This document shows, piece by piece, positions 53,046 to 62,201 of a DNA stretch of 64,000 nt. Source of the DNA: Butyrivibrio sp. (lineage in GTDB: Bacteria > Bacillota > Clostridia > Lachnospirales > Lachnospiraceae). The stretch is taken from positions 1-64,000 of the forward strand of contig JAEEXE010000003.1 in NCBI GenBank assembly GCA_016291375.1, read 5' to 3'. The position numbers and the translations under genes are program-made. Each line of letters begins with the position of its first letter. The first letter of the stretch is position 1. Below the pieces are notes generated by a model that was not told the DNA's origin, made no database searches, and saw nothing but the letters and a program-made list of their open reading frames with translations.

Positions 53046-56000
53046 TTATCTCTTAAGGTTTGTAAGCTCCTCAAGAAGTGTATCGGATACAGTGATGATA
53101 CGGCTGTTAGCCTGGAATCCACGCTGTGTTGTGATCATCTCTGTAAACTGAGATGAAAGGTCTACGTTGGACATCTCCAAAACACCGGTATTCATGTAAC
53201 CGCCATCAGTTGTGATATCCTGAATTGTTGCTTCTCCTGAGTTAAGAGTTGAAGCATAGAGGTTATCACCTTCCTTGGAAAGACCTGATGCATTAGCAAA
53301 CTCTGCAGATGCGATCTGTCCAAGAAGCTTGGTCTGGCCATTTGAATAAGTAGCAAAGATACGTCCGTCTGTTCCGACATTAACACCGTTCATCTCACCA
53401 ACTGCACGTCCTGTATTAAGTGATGAAAGGTCACCCTTGGTTGCTGTTATTGTAGAAGAACCATTGGTGTTGTAGTTATGAATAGTTGTAAAGTCAACAG
53501 AAATTGTAAATGCTCTCTCCTGCTCGGCAGGGTTATTAGGTGATGCCTGGAAGCCAAATGCTTCAAGTCCGGGATATCCCTGGCCAAAAGTGATATTTAC
53601 TTTGTTGTCCTTATTATTATCAGCTGTTGCGATTGTTCCGTCATCAGCATTAAATTTGAGCTGAATTGTGTGATCACCGGTCTTTAATATCATCTGACCA
53701 AATGTTGATGATCCGGGAGTATTGTCGATCTCATATGTACCGTCAATACCATAAGCAGCTGCCATCTTATCATTTATTCCGTATACCTTGGAAAGAAGAT
53801 CAGCGTACTTACCATCCTGAGCTGTTGCTCCAAGAAGAAGGTCAGAAATCTTACCTGTCTTAGGAACATCTTCGTATGCCTGGCTTGTCTTATAGATGAA
53901 TTTACCATCCTCTCTTTCAAGCATATAAGCAGGAAGTCCTGTCTTAGGATCAGTAGCCATTGCTGTTCCGGCATCAGCTTCCTTATGTGTTACTGCAAGA
54001 GTTCCGGATTCACTTATCTTAAGCTGATACTTAGTTGTATTACCGGGTGTAGCAAGCTCTGCTGCAAGCGCATCAATATCAGATGCTGAATCAGGATATA
54101 CCGCCTTAAGGAAATCAACATTGAGATTAGTAGAATCAATTTCCTTCTCAAGCTTATCATCAAGAACATAATATGATGTTCCGAATGTTGTATTATTCTG
54201 GAATACGTACTTGGGCTGAGCCTTAAGGAAACGATCTTCTGTATTGGCAATATCGAGAGTTGTCTTATCCTCGCTGGGTTTAAGGGTATACTTCTTTAAT
54301 GTACCGCCGGGGAAATCAACAGTCTCGGTTGTTGTCTTTGTATAACCTACAGAAAGAGCATTTGTTCCGGTTACACTTACAAATTTCACGTTAATACTTG
54401 AAGTATCTGTTCTGTCTTTAATATCAGCAAACTTAGTATTATCTACAAGAGCTACATCCAACATATCTTTTACAGCTGCTGCTGCAGTTATAGCATCATC
54501 AGAGTATGTATTAGCAGGATCACCGGGAGTCAAAGCTGCAATACCTGCGATATCGTCATAAGATGCATCCGCTGCACTTGAAGTACCCCAAGAAAGACCA
54601 AGTGCATTACTGATTTCAGTAAGTCCTGTTTCTATAGTTGTCACGTCATTGCCAATTATCTCAGTTGCGGGGCCATCAACAACATTAGGCTGAGTAAGTC
54701 TAAGTACTCCATCTGCTCCGTATGTGTACTGGAGATCAGTCATTGAACGAGTAGAATCAGCAGAAAGGTATGCATTGATATCTGCCTGAACGCCGTCGGT
54801 TCCGTTATAGAAATTGCCTAACTTATTAAAGAATTCGGGTGTTACAGCACCGGTATTTGATCCGGGATTAAAGTCCTGATAAATCTTAAGAGCTCCATCA
54901 GAATATGTAAAGTTATAACCAGAGCTATAATCAGCAGTAATTCCAAAAACATCCTTCAAAAGGTCAGGTGTGAGATAGCTTCCCACATCACCGGATGCAG
55001 GTGGAATCTTATAAGCCTTCTGTGTCTTAGCGTTGATCAGGTAGTCATCTGTATTTGGATTATCTGTAAAGTTAACTCCCTTAAATGTAGCAGTGTCATA
55101 TGTAGCAGACTCTTCTGTAGTTGTGGGAATATTCTTAACATCACTTATAATAGTGATCTTTCCGTTGCTGGCAATCTCATAATCAGCAGAAGCCCATCCG
55201 GGATATGTCTGCTTGATCGTATCATCATTCAAACCGTATGCATTGCTAAGAAGGTTTGAGAATGATGAGTTACCACTCTCCTGAGGAGACATAAGAGATA
55301 CAAGCTTTCCTGTTGCAGGAACGTTGTTAAACTTGATATCTCCGCCATCTTTATTGATGGTTACGCTATTTGAATCTGAGCCTGATACAACAGTATATCC
55401 TGTCTGTGTCTTGGTAGGCTGTGAGTTTCTAAGTGCACTTCCAACCTCACCAAATTTAACCTGACTCATAAGATCATACTTTTTCTCGTTATCATTGATT
55501 GATTTTCCGTTTGAATCAATGATATCTGTAAGTGTAAGAGCGTATGTATGCTCATCCTTGGGTTCAGTATCCTTAAGTGTGAACTTACCTGTGTAAAGGT
55601 ATCCCTTATTATCATAGAACTCAAGAGTTATAGACTTACCATCTTTTGATACAAGGTTTGTATCCTGTGCATCAATATTTCCACCAAAGTATGCAGATGT
55701 TGTTGATGCGGGAGCATAGGTATAATTTGCAGCACTCATAATCTGAAGGCCTGTAAGAGTACCCTTGTTGATAGTAATCTCACCTGTCTCACGATCTTCT
55801 CTTGCAGCCCATCCCTGAACGAGATATCCGTTAGACTGCATTGCAAGGTTACCTGCACCATCTACGTAGAAAGAACCATCTCTTGTATAAAGGTTCTGTG
55901 TTCCATTATTAACAACAAAGAAAGACTCACCTGTGATCATGATATCAAAGGGGTTATTTGTTGTCTGTGTTGCACCCTGCGCTGTTATTGCTGTGTTAAT

Positions 56001-56225
56001 AGCACCGGATTTAGCACCAAGACCGATCTGGCGTGCATTAACACCACCCTTTGTCTCAGTTGCACCTGAAGCAGTCTGAGTAGTCTGATACATAAGGTCA
56101 GAGAAAGTAATAGACTGAGATTTGAAAGATGTTGTGTTAACGTTGGCGATATTGTTACCAATAACGTCCATCTTGGTCTGGTGGGTCTTAAGACCGGCAA
56201 CGCCGGAATACAAAGATCTCATCAT
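53046..56225 (-). CDS. flgE: Flagellar hook protein FlgE, greatly enlarged
   Basis: 1059 residues against about 260-460 for most FlgE. The N-terminal flagellar rod motif (YSGVAGLKTHQTKMDVIGNN) and the C-terminal FlgE signature (LDLSSQFTEMITTQRGFQAN-like, here VDLSSQFTEMITTQRGFQAN) are intact. Between about 300 and 850 lies inserted sequence containing related units: one at ~303-360 (TGKLVSLM...LLSNAYGLND) and a clear copy at ~790-850 (TGKISDLL...LLSKVYGIND), with weaker copies between. GGAGG precedes ATG ATG. Confidence 0.95.
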   Translation of the reverse strand: MMRSLYSGVAGLKTHQTKMDVIGNNIANVNTTSFKSQSITFSDLMYQTTQTASGATETKGGVNARQIGLGAKSGAINTAITAQGATQTTNNPFDIMITGESFFVVNNGTQNLYTRDGSFYVDGAGNLAMQSNGYLVQGWAAREDRETGEITINKGTLTGLQIMSAANYTYAPASTTSAYFGGNIDAQDTNLVSKDGKSITLEFYDNKGYLYTGKFTLKDTEPKDEHTYALTLTDIIDSNGKSINDNEKKYDLMSQVKFGEVGSALRNSQPTKTQTGYTVVSGSDSNSVTINKDGGDIKFNNVPATGKLVSLMSPQESGNSSFSNLLSNAYGLNDDTIKQTYPGWASADYEIASNGKITIISDVKNIPTTTEESATYDTATFKGVNFTDNPNTDDYLINAKTQKAYKIPPASGDVGSYLTPDLLKDVFGITADYSSGYNFTYSDGALKIYQDFNPGSNTGAVTPEFFNKLGNFYNGTDGVQADINAYLSADSTRSMTDLQYTYGADGVLRLTQPNVVDGPATEIIGNDVTTIETGLTEISNALGLSWGTSSAADASYDDIAGIAALTPGDPANTYSDDAITAAAAVKDMLDVALVDNTKFADIKDRTDTSSINVKFVSVTGTNALSVGYTKTTTETVDFPGGTLKKYTLKPSEDKTTLDIANTEDRFLKAQPKYVFQNNTTFGTSYYVLDDKLEKEIDSTNLNVDFLKAVYPDSASDIDALAAELATPGNTTKYQLKISESGTLAVTHKEADAGTAMATDPKTGLPAYMLEREDGKFIYKTSQAYEDVPKTGKISDLLLGATAQDGKYADLLSKVYGINDKMAAAYGIDGTYEIDNTPGSSTFGQMILKTGDHTIQLKFNADDGTIATADNNKDNKVNITFGQGYPGLEAFGFQASPNNPAEQERAFTISVDFTTIHNYNTNGSSTITATKGDLSSLNTGRAVGEMNGVNVGTDGRIFATYSNGQTKLLGQIASAEFANASGLSKEGDNLYASTLNSGEATIQDITTDGGYMNTGVLEMSNVDLSSQFTEMITTQRGFQANSRIITVSDTLLEELTNLKR

Positions 56226-56375
56226 AAGGCAAAGTCCTCCATCATAAATATAAAATTAAATAGGATCTTGGACGGATGCTTTGTGATTTTAAAGATGCTT
56301 CCTTCTGTCGGTCGGGAAGCTAAGATTTCCTAACGATAAGGCACTTCGGGCTCATTACCGCTTCGGTCCAATCCA
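56226..56375 (-). promoter_or_regulatory. Structured intergenic region upstream of flgE
   Basis: 150 bases without a gene. On the minus strand it contains several short G/C-rich runs, including GCTTCC pairing with GGAAGC (56297-56302 and 56315-56320) and AAGCGGTAATGAGCCC. It is richer in G+C than the surrounding intergenic DNA, suggesting folded RNA. It does not match the c-di-GMP-I riboswitch consensus I know. Confidence 0.3.
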
Positions 56376-56801
56376 TTATACTATCACTGCACCGTCTATG
56401 TTTGTAAATACGTTGTTCTTGTTTTCGGTCTGATCCATTGCTGTCACTACCGTGTTATTAGGAACATTCACTATAAACGCAAGCTGATCAACCAGAATAA
56501 GTGATTCTTTGATGCCTTTCTCTCCGGCTTCAATCTTGCCCTGATTGAGTCTCTGCATCTGCTCGTTTGAAAGTTCAATGTTTCTGTCATTAAGTCTGTT
56601 CACGGCATGCTTAGAAAACTTAAGGTCCTCCGTACTATATTCTTTATCGGCAGATTCCTTAACTTTATTTAGAACAGATGCAAAAGAATTTTCACCTGCG
56701 GGAATATTCTGTTTATTCTTATCATCTTTTGGGAGATTTCCGGTTAAATACTGGTCTTTAACCTGCCCAATGGATAAGAACTGACGGTTATCCATCATCA
56801 T
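56376..56801 (-). CDS. TIGR02530-type flagellar operon protein
   Basis: 141 residues. The C-terminal half (FSKHAVNRLNDRNIELSNEQ, then KGIKESLILVDQLAFIVNVPNNTVVTAMD) is the conserved flagellar-operon domain. The first 50 residues are polar and Gln/Lys-rich. GGAGGAATAAACC precedes the ATG. It lies between flgD and flgE, as in other Firmicutes, where its role is unknown. Confidence 0.87.
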   Translation of the reverse strand: MMMDNRQFLSIGQVKDQYLTGNLPKDDKNKQNIPAGENSFASVLNKVKESADKEYSTEDLKFSKHAVNRLNDRNIELSNEQMQRLNQGKIEAGEKGIKESLILVDQLAFIVNVPNNTVVTAMDQTENKNNVFTNIDGAVIV

Positions 56802-56826
56802 GGTTTATTCCTCCGGTTGTTTTTTA

Positions 56827-57708
56827 TTATTTATTCAAAAGAGTTCTGTGTGTATTTCCTCTAAGATCGTCTATTCTGTTGACATATCCAAGAAGTGCTT
56901 CCTTGTAATCATCTTCCACAACCTGCTTTGTTGCAGAATCAAGTGCTCCGTAGTACTCAAAGAGCTTATCAATTGTCTCACCATGCTCCTCAAGTGTGAT
57001 CTTCTCAGGATCATTAGGGAGATTCTCAATGCTCTTTTCAAAATCACCCATTGCAGCATTAAGTACATCAATTCTGCTCTTGTACTGATTGAGAGCGGTC
57101 ACATGATCCTTATCAATAAGAGTCTTGGTCTTCTCACTAAGGTTATCGTAGTAATCATACATTGTAAGAATTGTGCTACCGTGTTCGCCAAGGCTAAGCT
57201 TATCGAGGTTAGCAGGAAGCTTATCGAGATTATTTATGAAATCTTCGACAAGCTTTCTTTCCTCGATATAATCAGAGTTAATAACTTCAACCACATCATC
57301 AATGCTGTAACTATTGCCGTTGATTGTAAGGTATGCCTTGTTTCCGCTGTAGGTAACCATATCAACAAGTCCCTGCACTTCAGATGTCTTACCTGTATCA
57401 GCATTAACCTGTCTGATCGTAACAGTTTTACCAACCATCTCAGATGCTCTTGAAAGGCTCATGGCATTGGCCATATTAGTAAGCTGCTCAACCTGAGTAA
57501 ATGTCGCATACTGAGAAATATACTCTGTATTGGATGTAGGTTCCATAGGATCCTGATATTTCATCTGAGCAACAAGAATCTTAAGAAAAGAATCCTTGTC
57601 ATAGCCCGCTGCTGAATTCATATCCTTTGAAGCTTTTTTGGTATCAAGATTTTCTACCTTACCATCCTTAATAACGGCGCTTACAGGATTAATATTGTTA
57701 TCTGCCAT
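56827..57708 (-). CDS. flgD: Hook assembly protein FlgD with tandem C-terminal repeats
   Basis: 293 residues. The conserved N-terminal region FLKILVAQMKYQDPMEPT and EYISQYATFTQVEQL is intact. After a short beta region (~91-145), the usual FlgD Ig-like domain is replaced by two tandem 60-residue helical repeats (157-216 and 223-282) that share about 23 identical positions without gaps, including EHG, TI, YY and RID. These resemble helical repeats of Gram-positive surface proteins. GAGGGAATT precedes the ATG. Confidence 0.9.
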   Translation of the reverse strand: MADNNINPVSAVIKDGKVENLDTKKASKDMNSAAGYDKDSFLKILVAQMKYQDPMEPTSNTEYISQYATFTQVEQLTNMANAMSLSRASEMVGKTVTIRQVNADTGKTSEVQGLVDMVTYSGNKAYLTINGNSYSIDDVVEVINSDYIEERKLVEDFINNLDKLPANLDKLSLGEHGSTILTMYDYYDNLSEKTKTLIDKDHVTALNQYKSRIDVLNAAMGDFEKSIENLPNDPEKITLEEHGETIDKLFEYYGALDSATKQVVEDDYKEALLGYVNRIDDLRGNTHRTLLNK

Positions 57709-57734
57709 AATTCCCTCTTTCTATAAGCATCAGC

Positions 57735-59234
57735 TTATGCACTGAAATCTACGGTATTACCGTTCATAGCCATCATCTGAGCTGATAATCTTTCCTCTTC
57801 TTCCAGGCTCTCATCAATATCTTTTATCTCAGAAAGATTGATCCTTCGAAGATTCTTTTTATTCTTGGGATTTTCTCCCTGAGCTTCATTGTGATTACCT
57901 TCTTCGAGATTCTGCTCGAATCCGTGGCTGGCTATCGTAACTTCTACACTTGTAACCTTGATTCCCTTCTCTTCGAACTTCTGTTGCAACATTACCATCT
58001 GGCTTTCAACTGCTTCTTTTACGATCTCGTTCTGTGCCATAAACTTTGCAACTATTCCGTCTTTGGTACTTGTAAGATGTACACTCACATTGCCTAGACT
58101 TGCAGGATGAAGAGAAAGTTCCATTGATGTGGCATCTTCCTTGGATGTAATAGTTATCTTCTCGGTGATCTGTCTGATAACATTCTCCATCTGAGCTCTC
58201 TGCTGATACACTTCAGTGTTCATCACATCAAATTCTGTAGTAATCGTATCCGTAACGTTCTTAATAAAGTTATTAAAGAATGCTTCCGGAGTGGTCTGTT
58301 TGTTCAGATTAGTATCATTATTATGTTTGTCAGTTTCATGGGAAATTTCAATAGGCTTAAAGTCATGATCCACATCTTCTTCATAAGTAACCTTTACGGT
58401 ATCCTTAGTCTGTCCCTTAAATACAACTTCTTTATTGTTATCCTCAGGTTCCTCTTCAATGACGGGAACATTTAGATTTTCGGGATCCTCAGTGGTCTGA
58501 GCTTTAAGTTTATCAGAGAATTCCTCATGAGTAACGCTTATAGCCTCTTGAAATTCTTCATCAGTTAAGTCGAACTCCTTCATAAGCTCGCTTCCCTTAC
58601 TATCCGCATCCTCTATGAGGTCCTGCAATGAAGTGTAAAGGTCTGAATCTGTAATAAGATCAAGGGCAGTCTCGCCAGAAGTTGATTCCATAACCACCTG
58701 CTGTAAGTTGCTTGGTATAAGCAGATCTGCTGCTGTAAGTCCAAGTACCTGCATTGCGTTTATGATATCTTCTTCAGACATCTCAAGCTTCTGTGCTATC
58801 TTAGCGATAAGCTCATTGCCTTCTTCGTTGATAGCTTCCTGCAGCTCTATAGAAGCCTCCGTGCCTTGTGTTCCATCATCCGATATCTTAATGTTTTCGG
58901 TATCGTCTGTCATCTGTGTAACAGTGCTTTCTTCATTAAGATTATTCGCATTTTCATCAGCTGCCGTCTTGGCCTGTTCGAGTGAAGATGCATATTCTTT
59001 AGGCGAAGCATTTAAATTCTGTGTATTCTGCTTCATCGCTCCAAGATTATTTCCGTCATCACCGGATTTAGTATTGAGAACTGTTTCTGATACTTTACCG
59101 AGAATATTCTCAAAACTTGCACCCGCCTTGGAGGCGTTCTGCCTAAGATCGGATAAATCAGTAACATTTGCGGCTGCAGTGCTCTGTGCCATAATGGGCA
59201 TTACGCTGTTGATCGCGTTTGCTGCACTGCTCAT
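57735..59234 (-). CDS. fliK: Hook-length control protein FliK
   Basis: 499 residues. A long acidic, Glu/Asp/Asn/Gln-rich N-terminal part (~1-330) and a conserved C-terminal domain (~360-460) with LSLHPASLGNVSVHL. It measures the hook and triggers the FlhB switch. The length of its disordered part may relate to the enlarged hook. AAGGAGG precedes the ATG. A SigD-type promoter lies ~70 bases upstream. Confidence 0.95.
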   Translation of the reverse strand: MSSAANAINSVMPIMAQSTAAANVTDLSDLRQNASKAGASFENILGKVSETVLNTKSGDDGNNLGAMKQNTQNLNASPKEYASSLEQAKTAADENANNLNEESTVTQMTDDTENIKISDDGTQGTEASIELQEAINEEGNELIAKIAQKLEMSEEDIINAMQVLGLTAADLLIPSNLQQVVMESTSGETALDLITDSDLYTSLQDLIEDADSKGSELMKEFDLTDEEFQEAISVTHEEFSDKLKAQTTEDPENLNVPVIEEEPEDNNKEVVFKGQTKDTVKVTYEEDVDHDFKPIEISHETDKHNNDTNLNKQTTPEAFFNNFIKNVTDTITTEFDVMNTEVYQQRAQMENVIRQITEKITITSKEDATSMELSLHPASLGNVSVHLTSTKDGIVAKFMAQNEIVKEAVESQMVMLQQKFEEKGIKVTSVEVTIASHGFEQNLEEGNHNEAQGENPKNKKNLRRINLSEIKDIDESLEEEERLSAQMMAMNGNTVDFSA

Positions 59235-59295
59235 TAAATGTCCTCCTTCCGATATTAAATTGGTGCATAAACATACTTATACACTTTCAGTTAGT

Positions 59296-59322
59296 ATATC
59301 GGAGAATTTAATCTAAACTTTA
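59296..59322 (-). promoter_or_regulatory. SigD-type promoter upstream of fliK-flgD-flgE
   Basis: TAAA (59319-59322), exactly 15 bases, TCCGATAT (59296-59303): 4 of 4 and 7 of 8 match the SigD consensus TAAA-N15-GCCGATAT. It is about 60-70 bases before fliK. A clear promoter for the hook genes. Confidence 0.8.
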
Positions 59323-59345
59323 TAGAAAAATCAAACTTTTTTATA

Positions 59346-59374
59346 GGCGTCTGCATTATTTTTTTGCAGACGCC
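59346..59374. terminator. Perfect hairpin between the MotE-like gene and fliK
   Basis: GGCGTCTGCA (59346-59355) pairs with TGCAGACGCC (59365-59374), loop nine bases. The minus-strand flank lacks a T tract immediately after the stem, so it could be a partial terminator or an RNA-processing hairpin of the upstream operon. Confidence 0.5.
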
Positions 59375-59393
59375 CGTTGTTGTTTTTTATATT

Positions 59394-60353
59394 TTAGCCA
59401 GTAACTTTAGTAGACTTCTTTTCAAGAGCATTGGGTTCAAGAAGCTGAGTAAGCTTGGCTGCATTGGGTTCTTTCATCTGAGCAAGAATATCTCCTCTGT
59501 TTTCTACGCTCATCTGAGCAAGAATTCTGGCAACAAGCTCAATCTGATTCTCCGCAACCATTTCATCAAAGATAGCTGCAGCCTGTTTAGCCTTCATACC
59601 CGAATAAGTTGTGGCAAAAGCTTTAATAGCTGCCTCATCCAGATCACCCTGTTTAATTTCTTTATAAATCTTGGCTGCATTGTCGGGATCAATAGTTTCA
59701 TACCACTTTGCGTAGTTTTCAGCACTTGGTGCTTTATCACCCTGAACCATTTCCTCATAAAACTGAGCTCTTTGTTCATAAAACTGTTTTTGCTGTTGCT
59801 CAAAAGGTTCCAGCCTTGCCACTTCTGCTTCAAGTCTTTCTATTGTAGATGCATAAGTACTGTTTTGTTCCATTTCAGCCTGAAGGGCTTTTTCAAGTCT
59901 CTTAATATAGGCATTGGCCTGGTCAAGAGTAGTAATAGATTCAGCATCAGTAACAGAAACATCTGTAGAAGCCGAATCGGGAATTGTCACAACAGCTACA
60001 TCTTCTCCCTTATCCAGAGCTTCATCCGGTAAGATCAGGTTAAGATAAGGAACATCTTTAATAAGAGGTGCCAAAACATCCGAGCCAAAATTACCTACAT
60101 TAAGCTTTATAAGCAGACACATTATAGCAAGCCAGATAATGATAATAAGAAAAGTAATGACCAAAGTAGCAAGTCCGCCTGCATCATCGCCGCTTAGATC
60201 AGCAGCTCTGTCAGCAAACTCTTTTTCTTTTTCACGCTGTTCTTTTCTCTGCTCACGAAGTTGTTTTCTGTATTCTTTTTTATCAGCCTTAAGTTTGGCT
60301 TTTGCCGCTTTAGGATCGTCAAACGGCGGCATAGCTAAATTGGTATCAGCCAT
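59394..60353 (-). CDS. MotE/FlxF-like protein
   Basis: 319 residues. An N-terminal charged coil (Lys/Arg/Glu-rich to ~50), one membrane helix (~62-84), a coiled-coil region (~145-200) and a C-terminal MgtE-N-type helical domain (~215-310: YAKWYETIDPDNAAKIYKEI, then AAIFDEMV and LAQMSVENRGDILAQM). This is the MotE/YlxF architecture, associated with stators in other bacteria. Position between fliJ and fliK supports this. Confidence 0.85.
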   Translation of the reverse strand: MADTNLAMPPFDDPKAAKAKLKADKKEYRKQLREQRKEQREKEKEFADRAADLSGDDAGGLATLVITFLIIIIWLAIMCLLIKLNVGNFGSDVLAPLIKDVPYLNLILPDEALDKGEDVAVVTIPDSASTDVSVTDAESITTLDQANAYIKRLEKALQAEMEQNSTYASTIERLEAEVARLEPFEQQQKQFYEQRAQFYEEMVQGDKAPSAENYAKWYETIDPDNAAKIYKEIKQGDLDEAAIKAFATTYSGMKAKQAAAIFDEMVAENQIELVARILAQMSVENRGDILAQMKEPNAAKLTQLLEPNALEKKSTKVTG

Positions 60354-60355
60354 AA

Positions 60356-60814
60356 TCAGTTATTCTCCTGTTGTTTCTGTCCGTACGTAAAGCTCGTTCT
60401 CTGGTCGTTTTCCTTGGCTTCCTCCTGCTTTTCCTCCTCAAGGTATTCAGCATAAGCTCTTTCCCTCAAAGTTTCCTGCATTTTCCTTTCCTGGATTGCC
60501 CTGGTCAACCTAACTCGCACCTTCTCAACTTCAGCTTCGTGTTGCTGCACGATCTTGTACTGAGTTGCGATCATAACGTCCATCTGTGCTGTCGCATACT
60601 GATTATCAAGAATATCCTGTAGAGGCAAAGTCTCTTCGTTTCTAAGTTTCTCTGCTTCAATCAGATAATTCTCTTTTCTGTTAATGTATTCATCCAAAAT
60701 ATCATACTGTCTGTTAAGCTCAGCCTGAGCAGCGGCAAATTCCATTTTGATCTGCCCTTCAGTCTTTTGCTTGATATTTAGGACACTTTGCATTCTATAA
60801 ACAAATCTTGCCAT
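60356..60814 (-). CDS. fliJ: Flagellar export chaperone FliJ
   Basis: 152 residues, almost entirely coiled coil (LNIKQKTEGQIKMEFAAAQAEL...). FliJ stimulates FliI and links it to FlhA. Family assignment is from position and composition, as FliJ has no strong motif. AAAGG precedes the ATG. Confidence 0.9.
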   Translation of the reverse strand: MARFVYRMQSVLNIKQKTEGQIKMEFAAAQAELNRQYDILDEYINRKENYLIEAEKLRNEETLPLQDILDNQYATAQMDVMIATQYKIVQQHEAEVEKVRVRLTRAIQERKMQETLRERAYAEYLEEEKQEEAKENDQRTSFTYGQKQQENN

Positions 60815-60827
60815 ATATCACTAACCT

Positions 60828-62186
60828 TTAATCGGCAAACATATTTATAAGCATGTTCCTGATCTCTTCAAAAGAGAACTTCTCGTCCGTCTCCTGCATT
60901 AGGAATTCATTAACTTTCTCTATCTTGGATACGGCATAGTCAATATTCTTATTGGCACCTGCTCTGTAGGCTCCTATATTTATAAGATCCTCAGCATCAT
61001 TATATGTAGCAAGCACGTTCTTAAGCTTACCGGCAGCTTTTTTGTGCTCCGGATCTGCTATGGCAGACATACATCTTGAAATGCTGGCCAGAACATCTAT
61101 CGCAGGATAATGGTTCTTTTGCGCAAGCTTTCTGTTAAGTACTATATGTCCATCCAAGATACCTCTGGCAGTATCCGTTATAGGTTCATTCATGTCATCG
61201 CCGTCTACAAGAACAGTATAAAGACCTGTAATAGAACCATTTCTGGATCGGCCGGCTCTTTCAAGGAGCTTAGGCATCTCAGCGTAAACGCTTGGCGGAT
61301 AGCCTCTAGAAACAGGAGGCTCGCCACTGGCAAGTCCTATCTCTCTTTGTGCCATGGAAAAACGTGTGAGCGAATCCATCATAAGAAGCACGTCTTTACC
61401 TTTATCCCTGAAATATTCCGCAATTGAAGTTGCAGTCTTTGCTGCCTTAAGTCGTTCAAGTGCAGGTTTATCGGACGTAGCACACACAACGATGGATCTT
61501 TTCATACCTTCTTCACCCATGTCGCGTTCTATGAACTCTCTGACCTCCCTGCCACGCTCTCCAATAAGAGCGATAACGTTGATATCAGCCTGTGTATTTC
61601 TGGCGAACATACCAAGAAGAGTACTCTTACCAACACCGGAACCGGCAAAAATACCGATACGCTGACCTTTACCAACAGTCAATAGGCCGTCAACCGCCTT
61701 AACTCCAAGGGAAAGTACATCTGAAATAGGATCACGGGTCATGGGATCCGGCGGCTGATTCTCAACAGAATAAGCAACTCCGCCCTCTAAAGCGGTGCCT
61801 TTGCCATAACTTGTTCCGTCAATCCTTCCAAGACCATCAAGGGTCTTGCCAAGAAGTCCCTCTCCAACATTTACTCTAAGCGGAGAATCGGTATTTTCAA
61901 CAATGCTTCCGTTACCGATTCCACTGGTATTTTCATAAGGCATAAGCTGAACATGATTATCCTTAAATCCGACAACTTCAGCCATAGCAGGCCTTACTAC
62001 ATGATCAGTAGCTGATTCATTGTCTTTTTTCTTGGGATAAATAAGACAAATGTCTCCAAGCTTAGCATCGGGACCTGCGGACTCAATTGTAAGTCCGATA
62101 ACATTTACAACCTTCCCCCTCATGCGATAAAAGGGAGCAGACTGCATCTTTTTATATTTAGAAAAATCAATAGACGATGTAAGCAT
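60828..62186 (-). CDS. fliI: Flagellar export ATPase FliI
   Basis: About 452 residues. Walker A GSGVGKSTLLGM (~183), Walker B VLLMMDSLTRF, and conserved GLASGEPPVSRGYPPSVY. It energises export with FliH. ATG 62186 has AAGGA seven bases upstream; an in-frame TTG at 62192 is inside that site. Between fliH and fliJ. Confidence 0.97.
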   Translation of the reverse strand: MLTSSIDFSKYKKMQSAPFYRMRGKVVNVIGLTIESAGPDAKLGDICLIYPKKKDNESATDHVVRPAMAEVVGFKDNHVQLMPYENTSGIGNGSIVENTDSPLRVNVGEGLLGKTLDGLGRIDGTSYGKGTALEGGVAYSVENQPPDPMTRDPISDVLSLGVKAVDGLLTVGKGQRIGIFAGSGVGKSTLLGMFARNTQADINVIALIGERGREVREFIERDMGEEGMKRSIVVCATSDKPALERLKAAKTATSIAEYFRDKGKDVLLMMDSLTRFSMAQREIGLASGEPPVSRGYPPSVYAEMPKLLERAGRSRNGSITGLYTVLVDGDDMNEPITDTARGILDGHIVLNRKLAQKNHYPAIDVLASISRCMSAIADPEHKKAAGKLKNVLATYNDAEDLINIGAYRAGANKNIDYAVSKIEKVNEFLMQETDEKFSFEEIRNMLINMFAD

Positions 62187-62201
62187 AGGCAATTCCTTCT
62201 T

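Noticed and set aside
56226-56375. c-di-GMP riboswitch upstream of flgE
   Set aside because: Riboswitches of this class often precede motility genes, but the tetraloop-receptor and conserved core of class I are not visible.
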